This document shows positions 25,693-35,018 of a stretch of 64,000 nucleotides of DNA, piece after piece. Origin of the DNA: Paucisalibacillus algeriensis (lineage in GTDB: Bacteria; Bacillota; Bacilli; Bacillales; Amphibacillaceae); the NCBI RefSeq assembly GCF_000577245.1, contig NZ_CBYO010000014.1, positions 186,001-250,000 of the forward strand, given 5' to 3'. Position 1 is the stretch's first letter, and every line of letters begins with the position of its first letter. Position numbers and translations under genes: made by a program. A model generated the notes under the pieces. It saw only the letters and a program-made list of their open reading frames with translations, did not search any database and was not told the DNA's origin.

Positions 25693-27006
25693 TTACCTCT
25701 TGTGATTCTTTGATTTCTTTGTAAGTTTCCTCTTTATGGATTCCTGTTGCTGTTTCATTTTCTTTTTATATCCAGGCTTTACCTTTTTAGGTTTTCTAAC
25801 CTGTTTCCAAGCCTCTTTTTCAACATCTGTTGTCGTTTTCAAACGAAGGTTACGCTCATTCCAAGCTTTTGCATCCTTCCACTCTCCGTTACGAACATCA
25901 TAGAAAATAAATTCAAGACCTTTCTGCTCAAGCTTTTCAATTAATTTTATATCTTCTTCTCTATATAGACTAACTGCAGTTCCTTCTAATCCCGCTCTTG
26001 CTGTTCTTCCCACACGGTGTATATAAAATTCTTCTTCTTTTGGTAACTGTGCATTAATAACATGACTTACACCTTTTATATCAATTCCTCTTGAAGCAAG
26101 GTCAGTTGCAACAATATATTGATATTTGAGGCTTTGTATCTCTTTTAATACTCGTTTCCTCTCCCTCGGAGGAAGACCTCCATGGATTATTCCTACGTTT
26201 AACCCTTTATCCAATAATTTACCATGTAGACGATTAGCATTTTCCTTACCATTAGTAAAAATGATGGCCAGATAGGGATTAATTGCTTTTGAGATTTGGT
26301 ATATTATTTCATCTTCTTCTCGGTGTTTTGCAGCTATTAAACGATGTTCCATTGTTTCGGGAGATAACTCATTAGCTATTTTGACATGTAATGGATTTTC
26401 TAAATATTTCTTAAAGAAGTGTTCTAAACGTTGTGGTATTGTAGCAGAAAATACCATCAATTGTATATCCTTTTTACAACGTACAAGGAGCTGATCAACG
26501 TCATCGATAAAACCTAAATCAAGCATTAAGTCTGCTTCATCAATAACAAATGAATTAGCGGAGTATATGGAAAGAGCTTCGTCTTTTACAAGGTCTAATA
26601 TCCGACCTGGTGTACCGACAACTATTTGTGGTGGTTCTTTTAGTTTATCAATCATTTTCTGCTTATCTGTTCCACCAACGAGTAATTTTGCACTCCAGTC
26701 TTGCTCCTTACCTGCAAGCTTAATTATCTTTTTTACTTCATCATAAATCTGGGTTGCTAGCTCACGGGTTGGGGCTGTAATAACACTTTGAACTTGTTTC
26801 TCTTTTTCATTTAATTGTTCAAATATAGGTAGTAAAAATGAGTGTGTTTTTCCTGAACCTGTATTCGACTGACCAATTACACTTTTTCCTTTTAGAATCG
26901 CAGGGATCACTTTTAGTTGTATCTCTGTCGGTTGTTGGAAATGTAGTTTGTCAATAACTTCTAACATAATTGGGCTTAATGATATTGATTTAAATGTAGT
27001 ATTCAT
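25693..27006 (-). CDS. cshB: DEAD-box RNA helicase CshB
   Basis: ATP-dependent RNA helicase linked to cold adaptation and RNA turnover. The 437-residue protein has the Q motif (QQPTEIQ, 24-30), Walker A SNTGSGKT (47-54), APTRELA (78-84), DEAD (156-159), SAT (187-189), and the C-terminal HRVGRTARAG motif. The tail from about 395 is very basic (KKVKPGYKKKMKQQQ), as in CshB, and probably binds RNA. It is followed by nfo and preceded by yqfO with 32 bases between. Confidence 0.93.
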   Translation of the reverse strand: MNTTFKSISLSPIMLEVIDKLHFQQPTEIQLKVIPAILKGKSVIGQSNTGSGKTHSFLLPIFEQLNEKEKQVQSVITAPTRELATQIYDEVKKIIKLAGKEQDWSAKLLVGGTDKQKMIDKLKEPPQIVVGTPGRILDLVKDEALSIYSANSFVIDEADLMLDLGFIDDVDQLLVRCKKDIQLMVFSATIPQRLEHFFKKYLENPLHVKIANELSPETMEHRLIAAKHREEDEIIYQISKAINPYLAIIFTNGKENANRLHGKLLDKGLNVGIIHGGLPPRERKRVLKEIQSLKYQYIVATDLASRGIDIKGVSHVINAQLPKEEEFYIHRVGRTARAGLEGTAVSLYREEDIKLIEKLEQKGLEFIFYDVRNGEWKDAKAWNERNLRLKTTTDVEKEAWKQVRKPKKVKPGYKKKMKQQQESIKRKLTKKSKNHKR

Positions 27007-27038
27007 TATACTGCTCCTTTTTTTGCCTTACGAGAGAT

Positions 27039-28166
27039 CTATCTATATTGAAATGGATCGGTATTTACTAAAGACACAATTACTTCAATATTAGAGTCTG
27101 CCATTGAGCCATTTTGAATATGTTGATCCAAATAATTCTTTGTTCCTGATTTCATTACTTGTTCTATATAATGCCCTGCATCGATAACAGAAATTCCCAT
27201 TTCAATAGCTTCTTGCGCATTATGGAAACTCATATCGCCAGTTATATATACATCAGCCTTTTTATTTAAAGCCGCATAGAGATATTTTTCTCCGCTACCC
27301 CCTAAAATGGCGACACGTTTTATTTTCTTAGATAAATTTCCGGATACCCTCAAGTTGTCTATACCTAGTGATTGTTTTACATGCTCTATAAAAGCATCTA
27401 ATGATATAGATTTATTCAGAGAGCCTACCCGCCCTACACCAATCTTGTCATTCACATTTTTTAAAGGAAATATATCATAAGCAACCTCTTCATAGGGATG
27501 TGCAGCAATCACTTCTTTAAGGACATTTGCTAATTTGGATTCCTTTACAATCGTCTCAATTTTAACTTCGTGCACTTTTTCAAGTTTATTCTGTTCACCA
27601 ATAAATGGATTAGCTTCAGACAGCGGCATAAATGTTCCTATACCTCTAGATTGGAATGTACAGTGACTATAATTACCAGTATGTCCTGCCCCCTCCTGAG
27701 AAAGTGCATCTATTACCGTATCCAAATGGGTTTCAGGAACATATACAGCAAATTTATAGATTGTTTCGGGGTCTGATTCTACTAAAACCCCTGTATTTTC
27801 TAAACCTAACAAATTAGCAAGCATATCATTCACGCCACCTGTAGCAATATCTAGGTTTGTATGGGCAGCATAAACCGTTATATCATGTTGAATCAACTTT
27901 TGGATAACTCTTCCACGCCAATTGTCTAAATTTAAATGGTTAAGAGGTTTAAATAGTAAAGGATGGTGTGCAATGATTAGGTCCACATCTTCTTCAATAG
28001 CTTCATCTACTACTGATTCTAATACGTCTAATGTGATCATTATCTTTCTTACTGGTTTGTTATGAGACCCAACTTGTAAACCGACATTGTCCCAATCATA
28101 AGCAAGAGACTTAGGTGCCCACTTCTCCATTAATTTAAAAATATCGGAATTAGTCATAGTTGACAT
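27039..28166 (-). CDS. yqfO: Nif3-like dinuclear metal protein YqfO
   Basis: A 375-residue member of the Nif3/DUF34 family. The conserved metal-binding motifs AYDWDNVGLQVG, AHHPLLFKPL and AAHTNLDIATGGVND are in the N-terminal half. ITGDMSFHNAQEA and DAGHYIEQ are near the C-terminus. A PII-like insert (about 135-235) sits between the two halves, as in Bacillus proteins. It is often mis-annotated as GTP cyclohydrolase I type 2; the true substrate is unknown. It starts inside trmK with an AGGAGG site nine bases before the ATG, so translation is coupled. Confidence 0.92.
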   Translation of the reverse strand: MSTMTNSDIFKLMEKWAPKSLAYDWDNVGLQVGSHNKPVRKIMITLDVLESVVDEAIEEDVDLIIAHHPLLFKPLNHLNLDNWRGRVIQKLIQHDITVYAAHTNLDIATGGVNDMLANLLGLENTGVLVESDPETIYKFAVYVPETHLDTVIDALSQEGAGHTGNYSHCTFQSRGIGTFMPLSEANPFIGEQNKLEKVHEVKIETIVKESKLANVLKEVIAAHPYEEVAYDIFPLKNVNDKIGVGRVGSLNKSISLDAFIEHVKQSLGIDNLRVSGNLSKKIKRVAILGGSGEKYLYAALNKKADVYITGDMSFHNAQEAIEMGISVIDAGHYIEQVMKSGTKNYLDQHIQNGSMADSNIEVIVSLVNTDPFQYR

Positions 28167-28860
28167 CTTCTAATACCTCCTCTATCCAGCCTAATTGCTC
28201 TTGAAACTTTCTTAATTTATGATGGTCTTGAAATTTTGCATTCTGCATTTGATTTATTACCCTAATTAATTTTTCCCGTTCTGATTCCCACTTTTTATAA
28301 AATAGTTTATTTTTTTGTGTTAACAATTTAGGACCAAAAAGTTGTTCTTTCTCGGTAAGAGTAATAGTATAATTTACACGTTTTCCTACTACTATTTCAT
28401 AGATATGTCCATTTTCTTCCAGTATTGTTTCATCCTGAATTTTAAAATTATTCTCCATGAACCAATTTCGAACATTTTTCTCATCAACATTTGGTTGTGC
28501 AATAACTAAATCGACACTTAGAAGCTTGTCTTGACCATTCTCAAGAATAGATCGAATTAATGATCCCCCCATGCCAGCTATAACTACTTGGTTAACTTCA
28601 TCTTGTTGTAATACAGATAAACCGTCACCCAGTCTTGCCTCCACATAATCTTTTAACTCGTATTTGTTAATGGTTTCCTGGGCGCTGGACAATGGTCCAA
28701 CATTTACTTCTCCTGCTATTGCATGTGCAGTGGGATCATTCTGACATACGAAACATGGAAGGTATGCATGGTCTGAACCAATATCTGCAAAAATTGCCCC
28801 TTTTGGAAGATATGAAGCAACTCGTAACAATCGATTCGACAGTTTAATTTCCTCTGTCAT
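28150..28860 (-). CDS. trmK: tRNA (adenine-22-N1) methyltransferase
   Basis: Uses S-adenosylmethionine to make m1A22 in the D loop of some bacterial tRNAs. The 236-residue protein has the SAM-binding motif FADIGSDHAYLP (24-35), GMGGSLI (96-102) and the catalytic-type motif AQPN (121-124). The C-terminal part is a helical coiled-coil region, as in TrmK of Gram-positive bacteria. It overlaps yqfO by 17 bases. Confidence 0.93.
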   Translation of the reverse strand: MTEEIKLSNRLLRVASYLPKGAIFADIGSDHAYLPCFVCQNDPTAHAIAGEVNVGPLSSAQETINKYELKDYVEARLGDGLSVLQQDEVNQVVIAGMGGSLIRSILENGQDKLLSVDLVIAQPNVDEKNVRNWFMENNFKIQDETILEENGHIYEIVVGKRVNYTITLTEKEQLFGPKLLTQKNKLFYKKWESEREKLIRVINQMQNAKFQDHHKLRKFQEQLGWIEEVLEDVNYD

Positions 28861-28915
28861 ATGTAACCTCCAACAATATAAAGATTTGGTTTTGACTTAA
28901 ACAAATTATAAAAGA

Positions 28916-28945
28916 AAAGCTTTCTGTATTATAGCAGAAAGCTTT
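28916..28945 (-). terminator. Terminator of cccA
   Basis: Perfect arms AAAGCTTTCTG and CAGAAAGCTTT with an eight-base loop. Read leftwards it is followed by TCTTTTAT. It lies between cccA and trmK. Confidence 0.88.
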
Positions 28946-28957
28946 CCCCATCACTAT

Positions 28958-29320
28958 TTATTTTTTCTCGCTTAACCATTCAGAGATGACTGTAATTTCT
29001 TCAGGTGATAGTGTACCAGATTGCGCTGGCATACCCCCATCTGTACCGTTTGTAATGATATCTTTAATTTCGTCTAAAGATAACTCAGAACCAATTGTTG
29101 ATAATGCAGGACCTGCACCACCAGAAAGATCTGTTCCGTGACAACCTAAACATGATGCTTCGTAAATTGCTTCTGGATCTTGTACAGCACCTTCTTCTTG
29201 TCCTTCGTCAGGGTTAGCAATTTGTTCCCTTTGATTGACTCCTACAAATGAAATAACAATTACTGCTAGTATCCCTACAATCGCAATTAGTGCAAAAGGG
29301 ATTATTGGGTTTCGTTTCAT
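28958..29320 (-). CDS. cccA: Membrane-anchored cytochrome c550
   Basis: A 120-residue electron carrier with one N-terminal membrane anchor (IIPFALIAIVGILAVIVISF, residues 6-25), an acidic linker and a c-type haem domain. The haem motif CLGCH is at 57-61 and the likely axial ligand is Met97 in GGMPAQ. It faces the outside of the membrane and carries electrons to a cytochrome oxidase. The ATG at 29320 follows AAGGAGG; the in-frame extension upstream is unlikely. Position between sigA and trmK matches B. subtilis. Confidence 0.94.
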   Translation of the reverse strand: MKRNPIIPFALIAIVGILAVIVISFVGVNQREQIANPDEGQEEGAVQDPEAIYEASCLGCHGTDLSGGAGPALSTIGSELSLDEIKDIITNGTDGGMPAQSGTLSPEEITVISEWLSEKK

Positions 29321-29396
29321 TAGTATTTCCTCCTTATGTATCCCCGGAATAATTAAATATTCCACATAGCTATATCTATTCTATATGAAAATTCCT

Positions 29397-29960
29397 TTAG
29401 TTAAAAGAAAAAAGATGTGAAATGTTTACGAACAATAATGTAATTATAGCAAAAAAGCTGGAAAACATTAGATATCTATAGTTTAATTTACGACTTAATA
29501 TATACCACCCTATAAAATTCATGACAAAAAAGACAACAGAAAGGTATTGATTGAGATTTAGTATATTGGATATAAAGTCTGTCGTAATTAACAGTAAGAA
29601 TAGAAGAACGGTTATAGAAATATGTACATATTTTATATCTTTTTTCCGAAAATAACGAAAGACCCAGAAAGAATAACTTAAAAATAGAACTAATATACCC
29701 AGTTGCAAAATGAAATTAAATTGAGTAAAATAAACTACAAGAAATGAAAACGGTATCAATAGGACTAAAAGAATCAATTGAAGATAATAATTAACTTGAT
29801 ACCTCTTATTCAAAGTAGTAGTTGATGATTCAAATTCTTCCCCTTGTGTATATAAGGCAAGCAAAAAGTCACACTGTGCCTGTGGAAGTAATTTATGATC
29901 CTTCCAATACTTTATTTCTTTTACGATGATTCGGGTACGATCATCCGTCAATGTTACCAC
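29397..29960 (-). CDS. Predicted membrane protein of unknown function
   Basis: I do not recognise this family. The 187-residue protein has a soluble N-terminal part of about 55 residues (RTRIIVKEIKYWKDHKLLP and CDFLLALYTQGEEF). Five hydrophobic helices then run from about residue 57 to 187. The N-terminal stretch recalls the start of DUF2157-type membrane proteins (a Trp plus a helical QCDFLLALY motif), but this is only a loose likeness. It lies between sigA and cccA, is not seen there in B. subtilis, and has no clear partner. Confidence 0.72.
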   Translation of the reverse strand: MVTLTDDRTRIIVKEIKYWKDHKLLPQAQCDFLLALYTQGEEFESSTTTLNKRYQVNYYLQLILLVLLIPFSFLVVYFTQFNFILQLGILVLFLSYSFWVFRYFRKKDIKYVHISITVLLFLLLITTDFISNILNLNQYLSVVFFVMNFIGWYILSRKLNYRYLMFSSFFAIITLLFVNISHLFSFN

Positions 29961-30009
29961 CTCATTGTAGAGAGAAAGCTACTGCATTAGATTTTAAAAA
30001 GAAAGGAAA

Positions 30010-30026
30010 GTCATTGCCCTAATGAC
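30010..30026 (-). terminator. Terminator of sigA
   Basis: Stem GTCATT/AATGAC with a five-base loop, followed leftwards by TTTCCTTTCTTTTT. The stem is short, so strength is uncertain. Confidence 0.6.
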
Positions 30027-30042
30027 CAATGACCAACCTAAT

Positions 30043-31164
30043 TTAATCTAAAAAGTCTTTTAATCGTTTACTACGACTAGGGTGTCTTAATTTACGAAGT
30101 GCTTTTGCTTCAATTTGACGAATTCTTTCACGCGTAACACCGAATACTTTGCCGACTTCCTCAAGCGTACGAGTCCGGCCATCATCAAGACCAAAGCGCA
30201 GCCTTAGAACATTCTCTTCACGATCTGTTAATGTATCTAACACATCTTCTAATTGTTCTTTTAACAGTTCATATGCTGCATGGTCAGAGGGTGAAATTGC
30301 TTCTTGGTCTTCAATGAAATCACCTAAATGGGAATCGTCTTCCTCACCAATCGGTGTTTCAAGTGAAACAGGCTCTTGTGCAATCTTTAGAATCTCACGA
30401 ACCTTATCAGGAGTTAGATCCATCTCTTCGCCAATTTCTTCTGGTGTAGGTTCACGACCTAAATCTTGTAATAATTGTCTTTGTACACGGATTAGCTTAT
30501 TGATTGTTTCTACCATATGAACCGGTATACGAATGGTCCTCGCCTGGTCTGCGATTGCTCGAGTAATTGCTTGGCGAATCCACCAAGTTGCATAGGTACT
30601 AAATTTAAATCCTTTTCGATAATCAAATTTTTCTACTGCTTTTATTAGACCCATATTACCTTCTTGGATTAAATCAAGAAATAACATACCTCGACCAACA
30701 TATCTCTTGGCTATGCTAACTACAAGTCTTAGGTTAGCCTCAGCAAGTCTTTTCTTAGCCTCTTCGTCCCCTTCTTCAATTCGTGTTGCAAGTTCGATTT
30801 CTTCTGTAGCGGATAGAAGATCTACGCGACCAATTTCTTTTAAATACATTCTCACGGGATCATTTATTTTAATCCCTAGTGGTACACTCAGGTCATGTAG
30901 GTCAAATTCTTCTTCTTTTTCAATTTCTTTCATTTTAGGATCATCTTCTGATTCACCTATTACATCTACACCTTGCTCAGCAAGATGTTCATAAAATTCG
31001 TCCATTTGATCAGGTTCGATTACAAAACTTGATAATCGATCAGCAATTTCTTCATAGGCAAGTACGCCCCGCTTTTTACCAATCTCAACAAGCTGTTCTT
31101 TTGCTTGTTCTAAAGTTAACTCAGGCTCATTCTCTTTTGTTTGTGAAGGTTTATTTTCAGCCAT
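30043..31164 (-). CDS. sigA: RNA polymerase primary sigma factor SigA
   Basis: The housekeeping sigma factor (about 373 residues), which directs RNA polymerase to TTGACA/TATAAT promoters. Regions seen in order are 1.1 (acidic N-terminal part), 1.2 ([11 protein letters not shown]) and region 2 with [19 protein letters not shown] and [15 protein letters not shown]. The later regions are 3 ([14 protein letters not shown]) and 4.2 with the helix-turn-helix [19 protein letters not shown]. The ATG at 31164 lies after GGAGGGGGA; an ATG six codons upstream is unlikely. It follows dnaG closely, as in the macromolecular synthesis operon of Bacillus, but rpsU is elsewhere. Confidence 0.96.
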   Translation of the reverse strand: MAENKPSQTKENEPELTLEQAKEQLVEIGKKRGVLAYEEIADRLSSFVIEPDQMDEFYEHLAEQGVDVIGESEDDPKMKEIEKEEEFDLHDLSVPLGIKINDPVRMYLKEIGRVDLLSATEEIELATRIEEGDEEAKKRLAEANLRLVVSIAKRYVGRGMLFLDLIQEGNMGLIKAVEKFDYRKGFKFSTYATWWIRQAITRAIADQARTIRIPVHMVETINKLIRVQRQLLQDLGREPTPEEIGEEMDLTPDKVREILKIAQEPVSLETPIGEEDDSHLGDFIEDQEAISPSDHAAYELLKEQLEDVLDTLTDREENVLRLRFGLDDGRTRTLEEVGKVFGVTRERIRQIEAKALRKLRHPSRSKRLKDFLD

Positions 31165-31198
31165 GAGTCCCCCTCCTTCCATACTACTTGAATCAAAT

Positions 31199-33004
31199 TT
31201 AATGTTTCACTTGTCTTTGTAATTCTATAATCTTCAGCGCAATTTGGGCAGCTTTAATTGGATCTTTTTGTTGTTCAGCCAATCTCTGTTCGGCCTTTAA
31301 TTGTTTTATGTCTACCCCTGTACTACCCTCAGCACGAATGATATGAAGATAGTCATTAATTTCTTTATCACTAATTTCAGTCTGAGTAGGAACGAGAGCA
31401 AGTTGAATAACAAGTTTTCTAAGATTTTCATCTGATATTCGATCAATAAACAAACTTACATCCTCTGGATTATCTTCTTCATAATATCCATATAAATAGG
31501 TAGCAATAATTTTATGCTCATCTATATTAAATGAAGCTCCTAATTCCTCTTGAACTTTATCAGCAATGGATCGGTTCTGAAGCATATAAGCTAATAATTT
31601 TCTCTCGGCATTATGGAAAGCGGGTAATAATTTTCCACTTGACTTTTGTCCCTTATTAGTATATCTGTCTTTTTCCCTCTTATCCTTTTCAGAACCTGAT
31701 TTTTCTCTATACTGCTCTATTTGTTCTAATAATGATTCAGCTGTAATATTATATTCAGCACTTAGTTCGTTTATATAAAGTTCTCTTTCAACTGAACTAT
31801 CTATTTTAGCTAGTTCTTTTAATACTTCTTCTAAGTATTTAATACGGTCACTATCTAGACTTACATTAAAATCTTTTTTCAGATACCGCATATAGAAACT
31901 CATAAATGTTTGCGGTGCCCCAATAACTTCTCGTCTAAATACCTCTCCACCATATTTTTTGATAAAGCTATCTGGATCAAGTCCATCTTTCAGACTTGCT
32001 ATCTTGACCTGACAACCAACTTGCTGAAGTAATTTTGAAGCTTTATATGTAGCTTCTATTCCAGCCTTATCACCGTCATAACAAATGATAACTGTATCAA
32101 CATACCGTTTTAATAATTTTGCTTGTGTGTCAGTTAATGCAGTACCCATTGTAGCAACAACATTTTCTACTCCAGATTGATATGCGGAAATAACATCCAT
32201 ATACCCTTCAAAAAGTATTGCTTCGCTTTGTTTTCGAATATGTTTTTTTGCTAAGTCAAAATTGTAAAGTAATTTTCCTTTTTGAAATAGGTCTGATTCT
32301 GGACTATTTAAGTATTTTGGTTCTTGACTCTCTAATGCTCTAGCACCAAAGGCCACCGTTTTCCCTAAATGATTTCGAATTGGAAAAATAACTCTTCCTC
32401 GAAATCTGTCAGATACAGTATCATTATCCTGATTCCTATTAAGTAAACCGTACTTTACGAGCAATTGCTTATGGAAGCCTTTCTTTTCCAAGAAAGTCGC
32501 AATAAAATCTTTGGTGTTCGGGGCATATCCAAGTTTAAATGTATCTATTGCTTCTTCTGTTATGCCTCGTTCATTAAGGTAGTCTAGCCCTATTTTCCCA
32601 TCCTTTGTATAGCGAATTAGATGGTGATAAAGCTTTGTCAACCATTCTTGTGCTGAAAGGATTTGCTGATTTTCCTTTGAAAGTGAGGATTCTGTTTTGA
32701 TAGAATCTGATGGCAGCTCAATTCCAGTACGATCAGCAAGATGCTTAATGGCTTCATAAAAAGTAAAACTTTCTATCTCCATCAAGAAAGTAACCACATT
32801 TCCACCCTTACCACACCCAAAGCAATGAAAGATTTGCTTTTCTTGGGTTACAGAAAAGGAAGGAGATTTTTCACCATGAAATGGACAAAGTCCAAAATAG
32901 TTTCTACCTTGTTTTTTTAATTGAACATATTCTCCAACTACATCTACAATGTCATTAGCTCCACGAATTTGTTCAATTAACTCTTCTGGTATTTGATTAG
33001 ACAT
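31199..33004 (-). CDS. dnaG: DNA primase
   Basis: Makes RNA primers for DNA replication at the fork together with the helicase DnaC. The protein of about 601 residues has an N-terminal zinc ribbon (C40, H43, C61, C64 in CPFH and CFGCGKGG), the RNA polymerase/TOPRIM core with [11 protein letters not shown] and CYDGDKAG, and a C-terminal helicase-interaction domain. The start ATG at 33004 follows GGTGG; a start four codons upstream lacks a ribosome site. It is co-transcribed with sigA (34 bases apart). Confidence 0.95.
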   Translation of the reverse strand: MSNQIPEELIEQIRGANDIVDVVGEYVQLKKQGRNYFGLCPFHGEKSPSFSVTQEKQIFHCFGCGKGGNVVTFLMEIESFTFYEAIKHLADRTGIELPSDSIKTESSLSKENQQILSAQEWLTKLYHHLIRYTKDGKIGLDYLNERGITEEAIDTFKLGYAPNTKDFIATFLEKKGFHKQLLVKYGLLNRNQDNDTVSDRFRGRVIFPIRNHLGKTVAFGARALESQEPKYLNSPESDLFQKGKLLYNFDLAKKHIRKQSEAILFEGYMDVISAYQSGVENVVATMGTALTDTQAKLLKRYVDTVIICYDGDKAGIEATYKASKLLQQVGCQVKIASLKDGLDPDSFIKKYGGEVFRREVIGAPQTFMSFYMRYLKKDFNVSLDSDRIKYLEEVLKELAKIDSSVERELYINELSAEYNITAESLLEQIEQYREKSGSEKDKREKDRYTNKGQKSSGKLLPAFHNAERKLLAYMLQNRSIADKVQEELGASFNIDEHKIIATYLYGYYEEDNPEDVSLFIDRISDENLRKLVIQLALVPTQTEISDKEINDYLHIIRAEGSTGVDIKQLKAEQRLAEQQKDPIKAAQIALKIIELQRQVKH

Positions 33005-33436
33005 TCGTACCACCATACTTAAGGAGTTTTATACTAATAGTTATTCGATATTCCCCCAATAAAATCCTTCATATTTCGACAAGTTTTTTTGTGAAAGTCG
33101 AAAAAAATTCCTTCTATGTACGTAATACTCTTAGAAGGATATAGAAGTAATCATAATTATCAATATTGCTGCTATAACAATCCTTACATATTTGGACTAA
33201 CTTATGAATAATCAATTAAAATTAGTCTAATAATACTATTCTACAAAAAAATGCAGATTCCTTCTTTTAAATGAATGTTTTATTTTTCTGAATATCCAAT
33301 AAAGTGCATCGATATTTTTTTTACAATATCATCTATTTTTACACAAAAAATAATTATAATACATTTTACAGAAAAATACTATTAATAAATTCAAAATATG
33401 CTTGATTTCTTGAAAATATTCCCTAAAATCCGTATT
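33005..33436. other. Gene-free AT-rich region between yqfL and dnaG
   Basis: About 430 bases with no supported gene on either strand. B. subtilis has a small gene (yqxD, DUF188) at this place; I see no trace of it. The region should hold the dnaG-sigA promoter, but I could not pick one with confidence. Confidence 0.6.
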
Positions 33437-33467
33437 AAAGGAGCATACCAAATGGTCATGCTCCTTT
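33437..33467 (-). terminator. Hairpin after yqfL
   Basis: Arms AAAGGAGCAT and ATGCTCCTTT with further ACCA/TGGT pairing in the loop. The T-run is better on the + strand than on the leftward strand, but position after yqfL suggests it ends that unit. Confidence 0.6.
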
Positions 33468-33479
33468 TTAAAGAAGTTT

Positions 33480-34289
33480 TCACTTTATCATTTGTAGTAT
33501 GACATTGGCAGTTTCTTCTACTGCCTTATTAGAAACATCTACTACCCTACATCCAATTCTATCCACAATTTTATTAAAATAATCTATTTCCTGATGAATT
33601 CGTTTAATATTAGCATATGTTGCTTGATCTCCAAGTCCTAGTGCCTTCAATCTTTCTTTACGTATATCATTTAATTTCTCTGGTTTAATTCTTAAGCCAA
33701 TACATTTCAATGGATCTACTTCAAATAACTCTTCGGGTGGTTCTACCTCTGGTACAATTGGTATATTGGCGACCTTTAATCTCTTATGAGCGAGAAATTG
33801 AGATAAAGGTGTCTTGGAAGTTCTTGATACACCTAGCAATATAATATCCGCTCTTGCAATACCTCTCGGATCCCGACCGTCATCATACTTAACAGCAAAT
33901 TCAATTGCTTCAACTTTTTTAAAATAATCTTCATCCAACTTGTGTACTAAACCTGGTTCTAATCTTGGCTTTTTATTGAATACTCGTTCCATAGCTTCTA
34001 ACATTGGACCCATAATATCAATTGCTTCAATGTTTAACTCTGCTGCTTTTGCATTAAGATAATTGCGGAGCATTGGAGCAACTAGAGTAAATCCGATGAT
34101 TCCATTCTCTTCTTTTGCTCTGTATAATGCATCATCGATTGTCTTTTTATCCTCGACATAAGGTACGCGTTGAATCACATAATCCATACTAAATTGACTT
34201 AATCCTGCTTTCACAGCTAGTTCAGCTGTTTCCCCAACAGAATCTGACAATATAAAAACAGGCTTTTTAGTATTCATTTGTATCATCAT
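33480..34289 (-). CDS. yqfL: Pyruvate, phosphate dikinase / PEP synthase regulatory protein (YqfL)
   Basis: A 269-residue member of the DUF299 family: bifunctional serine/threonine kinase and phosphorylase that controls PPDK or PEP synthase. The P-loop-like motif GVSRTSKT is at 153-160. It follows ccpN by ten bases. In B. subtilis the pair links CcpN-controlled gluconeogenesis with this protein. The start is uncertain: ATG at 34289 directly follows GGGGG, and the ATG at 34277 ([13 protein letters not shown]) has wider spacing. Confidence 0.92.
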   Translation of the reverse strand: MMIQMNTKKPVFILSDSVGETAELAVKAGLSQFSMDYVIQRVPYVEDKKTIDDALYRAKEENGIIGFTLVAPMLRNYLNAKAAELNIEAIDIMGPMLEAMERVFNKKPRLEPGLVHKLDEDYFKKVEAIEFAVKYDDGRDPRGIARADIILLGVSRTSKTPLSQFLAHKRLKVANIPIVPEVEPPEELFEVDPLKCIGLRIKPEKLNDIRKERLKALGLGDQATYANIKRIHQEIDYFNKIVDRIGCRVVDVSNKAVEETANVILQMIK

Positions 34290-34299
34290 CCCCCTAAGG

Positions 34300-34929
34300 T
34301 TAGATATGATTATCTGTTATTAATTCCACAAAAACCTTTGTAATCGTTGTTTTTGTTACTCTGCCAATTACTTCTAAGCCTTTAGGCGTATCTTTAATAA
34401 CCGGTAACCCATCGATTTGTTTATTAATTAAATTCCTGGCTACATCGATTAGCAAATCCTCTTTACGACAGACAGTAATATTTGGCATTCTTGTCATAAT
34501 AATATGAACTGCTAAAGCATTTAAGTCTTGCTTTCCAATCGCAGCACGCAATAAATCTTTACGAGAGACAACTCCTGTTAAACAAGAATTTTCATCCACA
34601 ATAAATAACGTACCCACATCTTCTAAGAACATGGTAGATATTGCATCATATACAGAAGAATTTTCTTGTACGACGATTGGAACAGATTGATATTCATAAA
34701 CTTTATATTTTTTAATTTTCTCCGTTAAGAGTTCTGATCCTGTTTTCCCTGTATAAAAATATCCTACACGTGGCCTAGCATCCAAAAACCCTGCCATTGT
34801 TAGTATGGCTAAATCAGGTCTTAATGTAGCTCGAGTTAGATTCAATCGATCGGCAATATGTTCCCCAGTTATTGGACCATTATTTTTTACAATTTCTATT
34901 ATTTTTTCTTGTCGATTGGATAATTCCAC
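34300..34929 (-). CDS. ccpN: CcpN transcriptional repressor (HTH plus CBS)
   Basis: Repressor of gluconeogenic genes (gapB and pckA in B. subtilis) on glycolytic carbon sources. About 209 residues: an N-terminal winged helix ([20 protein letters not shown]) and two CBS domains (about 75-135 and 140-200) that sense nucleotides. I start it at GTG 34929, which lies five bases after GGTGGTG and gives the family start [11 protein letters not shown] longer in-frame ATG at 34962 has no ribosome site. It lies between glyS and yqfL as in B. subtilis. Confidence 0.92.
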   Translation of the reverse strand: MELSNRQEKIIEIVKNNGPITGEHIADRLNLTRATLRPDLAILTMAGFLDARPRVGYFYTGKTGSELLTEKIKKYKVYEYQSVPIVVQENSSVYDAISTMFLEDVGTLFIVDENSCLTGVVSRKDLLRAAIGKQDLNALAVHIIMTRMPNITVCRKEDLLIDVARNLINKQIDGLPVIKDTPKGLEVIGRVTKTTITKVFVELITDNHI

Positions 34930-35018
34930 ATTTTCACCACCCAACGGTCTAAAAAGAGACATACGATTTAATAATATTATAGCCTATATAGACAAAAAGA
35001 GGAATTAGGAGTTATTTC

